The notes under the pieces: generated by a model
Told to the model about the DNA's origin: nothing
What the model saw: only the letters and a program-made list of their open reading frames with translations
Databases searched by the model: none
Source: Hemibagrus wyckioides
Lineage: Eukaryota; Chordata; Actinopteri; Siluriformes; Bagridae
Length of the DNA stretch: 64,000 nt
Reading direction: 5' to 3'
Assembly: GCF_019097595.1 (NCBI RefSeq)
Contig: NC_080732.1
Location: 6,084,854 to 6,148,853 of the forward strand
Made by a program: the position numbers and the translations under genes
Shown: positions 59,842 through 64,000 of the stretch, piece by piece
Layout: every line of letters begins with the position of its first letter
Numbering within the stretch: the stretch's first letter is position 1

Positions 59842-60037
59842 CCATCTCAGACAGACAGAGATGGGTAGAGAGAGACAGACAGTCTCTCTCTCTCTCTCAC
59901 TGTCTCTGTCAGTCTGTCTGTCTGTCTCTCGCTCTCTCACTCTTTCTCTGTCTGTCTCTCTCTCTTTCTCTGTCTGTCTATCTGTCTCTCTCTCTCTCTA
60001 CCTGTCTCTGTCTCTCTGTCTCTCTTTCTCTGTCTGT

Positions 60038-60080
<43 letters not shown>

Positions 60081-60162
60081 ACTGTCTCTGTCAGTCTGTC
60101 TGTCTGTCTCTCGCTCTCTCACTCTTTCTCTGTCTGTCTCTCTCTCTTACTCTGTCTGTCTA

Positions 60163-60207
<45 letters not shown>

Positions 60208-60212
60208 CTGTC

Positions 60213-60246
<34 letters not shown>

Positions 60247-60288
60247 ACTCTTTCTCTGTCTGTCTCTCTTTCTCTGTCTGTCTATCTG

Positions 60289-60322
<34 letters not shown>

Positions 60323-60365
60323 TCTCTCTACCTGTCTCTGTCTGTCTGTCTATCTTTCTCTGTCT

Positions 60366-60408
<43 letters not shown>

Positions 60409-60494
60409 ACTGTCTCTGTCAGTCTGTCTGTCTGTCTGTCTCTCGCTCTCTCACTCTTTCTCTGTCTGTCTCTCTCTCTTACTCTGTCTGTCTA

Positions 60495-60533
<39 letters not shown>
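59697..60533. repeat. CT/CTGT array with higher-order structure
   Basis: About 0.84 kb of CT-rich repeat. A roughly 350-bp block (GTCACTGTCTCTGTCAGTCT, CTCGCTCTCTCACTCTTTCT, CTGTCTATCTGTCTC) recurs at about 59898, 60078 and 60408. An inverted repeat CCCATCTC/GAGATGGG occurs at 59839-59863. Confidence 0.93.
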
Positions 60534-60535
<2 letters not shown>

Positions 60536-61808
60536 ACTGGAATTTTATATGCTTGTTTATAGGCATTGATTGAACCTTGAGCTATTAAACTCTGCCCCTT
60601 CACCAGCGGAGATCTATAATTCATTTTCATCTCTTTGCTAATGTGATATTACTGATTCCTCCTCTGAGGCGTGGATATGGATTATCATGCTCAGTGTTGA
60701 CCCCCAAGTAATAATTCTTAATAAGAACTGTAGGAATGTTAATAAGGAATGTAGAGCTTTTGGAAGTTAGACATATGACAATACTGTGGTGTTTTCATGT
60801 GTCTGTTCCAGGCAAAATGTGTACGTACTACACTTCTAAAAAATAAATCTAAAATCCTAGATGATTCTTTTGTTTCTTACTCACTTTCTCCGGTGGTTTG
60901 CGTAGGTATTCACGCCTTTGAACTTTTTCACATTTTGTACTGTTAGGAACTTAGGAATTCGAGCTAGATTATCATGCCTTCTGAGAAGAAGGCCGAATCC
61001 TTATTGTATAGAAGATCTGCCATTTCTCTCTCTCTCTCTCTTTCTCTCTCGCTCTCTCTCTCTCTCACACACACACCTCTCTGTAAGTGGTTACCTGTCA
61101 GTTCCTATTTCAGCTGCCCCCCAGTCACTACAATTAGCCTTATTGATTCTCTAATAGCATGAGCACACAACACAGGACTGGTCTCAATCCAGCCTCGGGC
61201 TCTTAGCTGAGTGCAACCATAAATGCAGCTTTAAAGTGATGCACACACTCCGAACAGATTGGAAAAGAAGTACACACTGGTTGGTCGTCCCTGGTCAATA
61301 CTTAGTTTGCCCAGAGCTTTTGATTTTACAGGAATGGTATAAATTTATTCTAAAATATCCAAATTTCACTGGTGATCAATCCTGAAGAAAACAGAGCCCC
61401 AAAAATTCAGGATGAAAATAGCAAGTGTTTGAAAAGGTGGGAGTGGAAATGAGAATTAATATCAATACTCACAGGCGTTAGCATTAATAATATTAGGGAA
61501 ATTTATTGTATAATAAAGGAATTTCTAGCTTCTAGTTCTAGTTTTGAAAGAATAAAAAGAATCATGCTAGGTCAAAATAAGTGAACAATTTTTTGAATGG
61601 AAAAAATTGAATTTGTTTTTCATTGTTAAAATGAAATTTGATGAGGTTCAACCTGACTGGAAGAAACACAATCTACAACACATTTATTACAAAGTGCAAT
61701 TATGTTTTTGTCTTCTTTCAGTATTAGCATTGTGACTACTGAATCCAAATTGGTTATGTTTATGATGGCCACATAGATAAAAATTATTCCACTTTTGATA
61801 ATTTGTTA

Positions 61809-61855
<47 letters not shown>

Positions 61856-64000
61856 CAGACTAACCAAAAAAAACTAACCACGTTTCTGTTTGCATTCTTT
61901 TCTAATTTAATTATTATTAGTTTTTTCATTAAATCCATTGGGATTTGCTTCAAAGGAAGAGATAAGATTCAGGGAAAATGTTTTATACAAAACAGTTATC
62001 ATGGCAGATATCAGAAAGGTTGCTTACACTTGAGCTGTGAGCTAGGACTAGTGTAGAATATTGAATAGTAAAAAATAAAATAAAAAGTAACAATCATAAT
62101 TTCTTAAATAATAATAACAATAATAATAATAATAAACAAATTTAAATTCTAAATAAAAAAAATAAATGTGATTGTCATTATGGTCTCTGATTTTCTGGTG
62201 TGACTTGAAATCTGGTAAAATGGTTAGATTTGATACTATAGACAGATTTGAAAATACTAAAATAAATTGAATAGATTCCAGAGCAGCTTGCTGACATGTT
62301 GAGTTTGTGCTGCGATGCTGCTGCTGATTTCCACTGGGACAGTAGAGATAATCCTCAGGAAAAGAAAAAAAAAAAAAACAAAGCAAAAAACAACGGCCTG
62401 AATGCGGCTCATCGGATAAAAGGCAGATCAAACACAGTAAAGCTGCTCCATACTGGCTAAAAGAGACAGAGAAGGACAGTGAGACACCGAGACACAGAGA
62501 GTCCAGATGACAGTAGCAGCAGGGCAGATGGACAGATGCTTGTCTGAAGCTTCAGTAAACCTTTACTGAGGGTCAGTCTCTTGGGACAACACACACACAC
62601 TCTCTTTTTTATTTTGGGTTCTACTGTCCAGCTCTAAGGCTCTTTGATGGCGGTATATGGATTTAATGCTAAAGGTTTTGATGAATTAATGTGAGTTACT
62701 GAAGATTGTACTGGAATGTGATAGATAAGCTAGCATTAATGAGCTGAACTTTGGTGTGATTGCTCCTTAATAATTAGTAGCTTTTTTAGTGGATTTTTTC
62801 CCCTTTTTATTTAGAAAGATTCCACACTGTTGTATTATATTAGCTCATAATTCCAGGATTTGTGAATTCACAAGATATATGATAGTTGAATTAGGTTTCA
62901 AAGGAACTGAAATGATATGATCAGGTTGAGGTTAAGATGGATAAAGGGTTAGATTTGCAATATGTGTAGTTTTGACACATGGGAATGACTTGAAAAGTGC
63001 GAAAAACAAAAATGACCATAGGTTTTTACTGTTTAGCAAAAATTATTTATTTTAAAATTGCTGTTGGATTGTAATTGAATAAGCTAGCTAGCTTTAAAAC
63101 TGGGGGGATATGACTTATAGTTCAACTAGTGGTTCAAGATACTGTATAATGTACCTAGCTTGTAATCTAATCATAAAACTAGAGGTGTGTCCCAAATCAC
63201 ATACTTATACATTATTCTATGTCATTTTGTAGTAGAAATAATGAGTAGTGTGTTTACACTGAAGAAGAAGAAGAAGTGTACTTGAAGTTCCTGGACAATG
63301 CACAAAAATAATCACATCATGCACTCGGCGCTTGCAGCTTTGCTTATCGAAGAAGCTAGCTACCAGATGCTAATGCTAAAATAGGGCTCTATTTGAGACA
63401 ACACTACCTTTTAAAATTCATACACTAGACAGTATGTGTATGATGTCGTTTGGGACTGGGATGAAATACAGCTAGCAGACTTACATTATACCAAGGAGTT
63501 GGCAAATGCTGATGGTTAAATAGCTAGTTCGCTAGCTGCATAGGTAAGTACAATAATGCAATAAAATATAGTATTGAATTCATTCAGCTGCTGTTACTCT
63601 GAGAGGCTCATCATTACCTAGCTAACACAGTACTAGCAACACCAGCACCACCAGTACTATTAACATAATTAGACGAGTTTCAAACATAATATTATGTAAG
63701 AGACCGCTAAGTGTTAGCAAGAAGAAGGAATTAGCGTTTAAATGGAGATGTTTGGGATTCAAGCAGCTCTTTTCCTTAGTCTTTTAGATATTAATTAAGT
63801 GTTGCAGAATGTTTCAGGCTGAGCAGGCTTTCCATTTTTCAACAGAACAGTGTTAACAGGTTTGAATCGAGCTTTGTCATTCATGACATGCGAAAGGGCT
63901 CTCGGCACGCACCACGAACACAATGGGCTCGGCTGTGTGTGAGTGTGTGTGCGTGTTTTGCTTTTGTCTCTGTTTCACAGTTATTCCTCTACAGTAAAAC
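60534..64000. other. Downstream flank, no gene recognised
   Basis: (CT)n(CA)n at 61024-61076, (TA)n at 61811-61852, short AAT and poly(A) runs near 62080-62380, and scattered GCTAGCTAGCT near 63080-63540. No ORF with family similarity, RNA gene or transposon terminus was found. By conserved gene order slco5a1 might be expected further downstream, but no exon of it is visible. Confidence 0.5.

Overview
The window comes from a vertebrate nuclear genome, almost certainly a teleost fish. It has multi-exon genes with GT-AG introns, Tc1-family DNA transposons, a tRNA-derived SINE, RTE- and L2-like LINE fragments of fish type, and a very heavy load of micro- and minisatellites. A catfish-like (otophysan) source is possible from the repeat families but cannot be proved from sequence alone.

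Two protein-coding genes are recognised, both on the + strand and in the same order and orientation as in tetrapods (NCOA2 then PRDM14). ncoa2 (nuclear receptor coactivator 2, SRC-2/TIF2/GRIP1) runs from the ATG at 11766 to the stop at 40371. I placed 20 coding exons; every junction is GT-AG and the reading frame closes through all of them (3843 nt, 1280 aa). It encodes a bHLH-PAS N-terminus, three LXXLL nuclear-receptor boxes, the CBP/p300-binding AD1 region and a Q/M/P-rich C-terminus. prdm14 (germline and pluripotency PR-domain zinc-finger factor) has 8 coding exons from 49940 to 56380 (1644 nt, 547 aa), with a PR domain, six zinc fingers and an extra C-terminal tail.

Layout: 1-8826 is 5' flank or upstream intron of ncoa2, dominated by CTTT/CCTT arrays and a 42-bp minisatellite. 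An apparently intact Tc1-like element lies at 8827-10074. 11748-40371 is ncoa2; its introns hold a SINE, a fold-back Tc1 derivative, Tc1 MITEs, a pogo-like MITE, an RTE fragment with a clear target-site duplication, about 2.3 kb of degenerate TATAG-rich sequence, a 0.9-kb CT tract, and a 2-kb minisatellite built from the end of coding exon 19 plus its splice donor. 40372-~45700 is a probable ncoa2 3' UTR. 45.7-49.9 kb is the intergenic interval with another Tc1 MITE and a nuclear-receptor-like DR3 site. 49940-56480 is prdm14. 56.5-64 kb is non-coding flank with simple repeats, a 52-bp minisatellite and a degenerate SINE-like repeat; no gene was recognised there.

No new multigene system was found. 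The most interesting signal is the exon-derived minisatellite at 34103-36118, which reiterates a 5' splice site (and usually a 3' splice-site-like CTTTAG) about 33 times immediately downstream of ncoa2 exon 19, together with the apparent absence of the conserved coding segment expected before the terminal KYC-stop exon.
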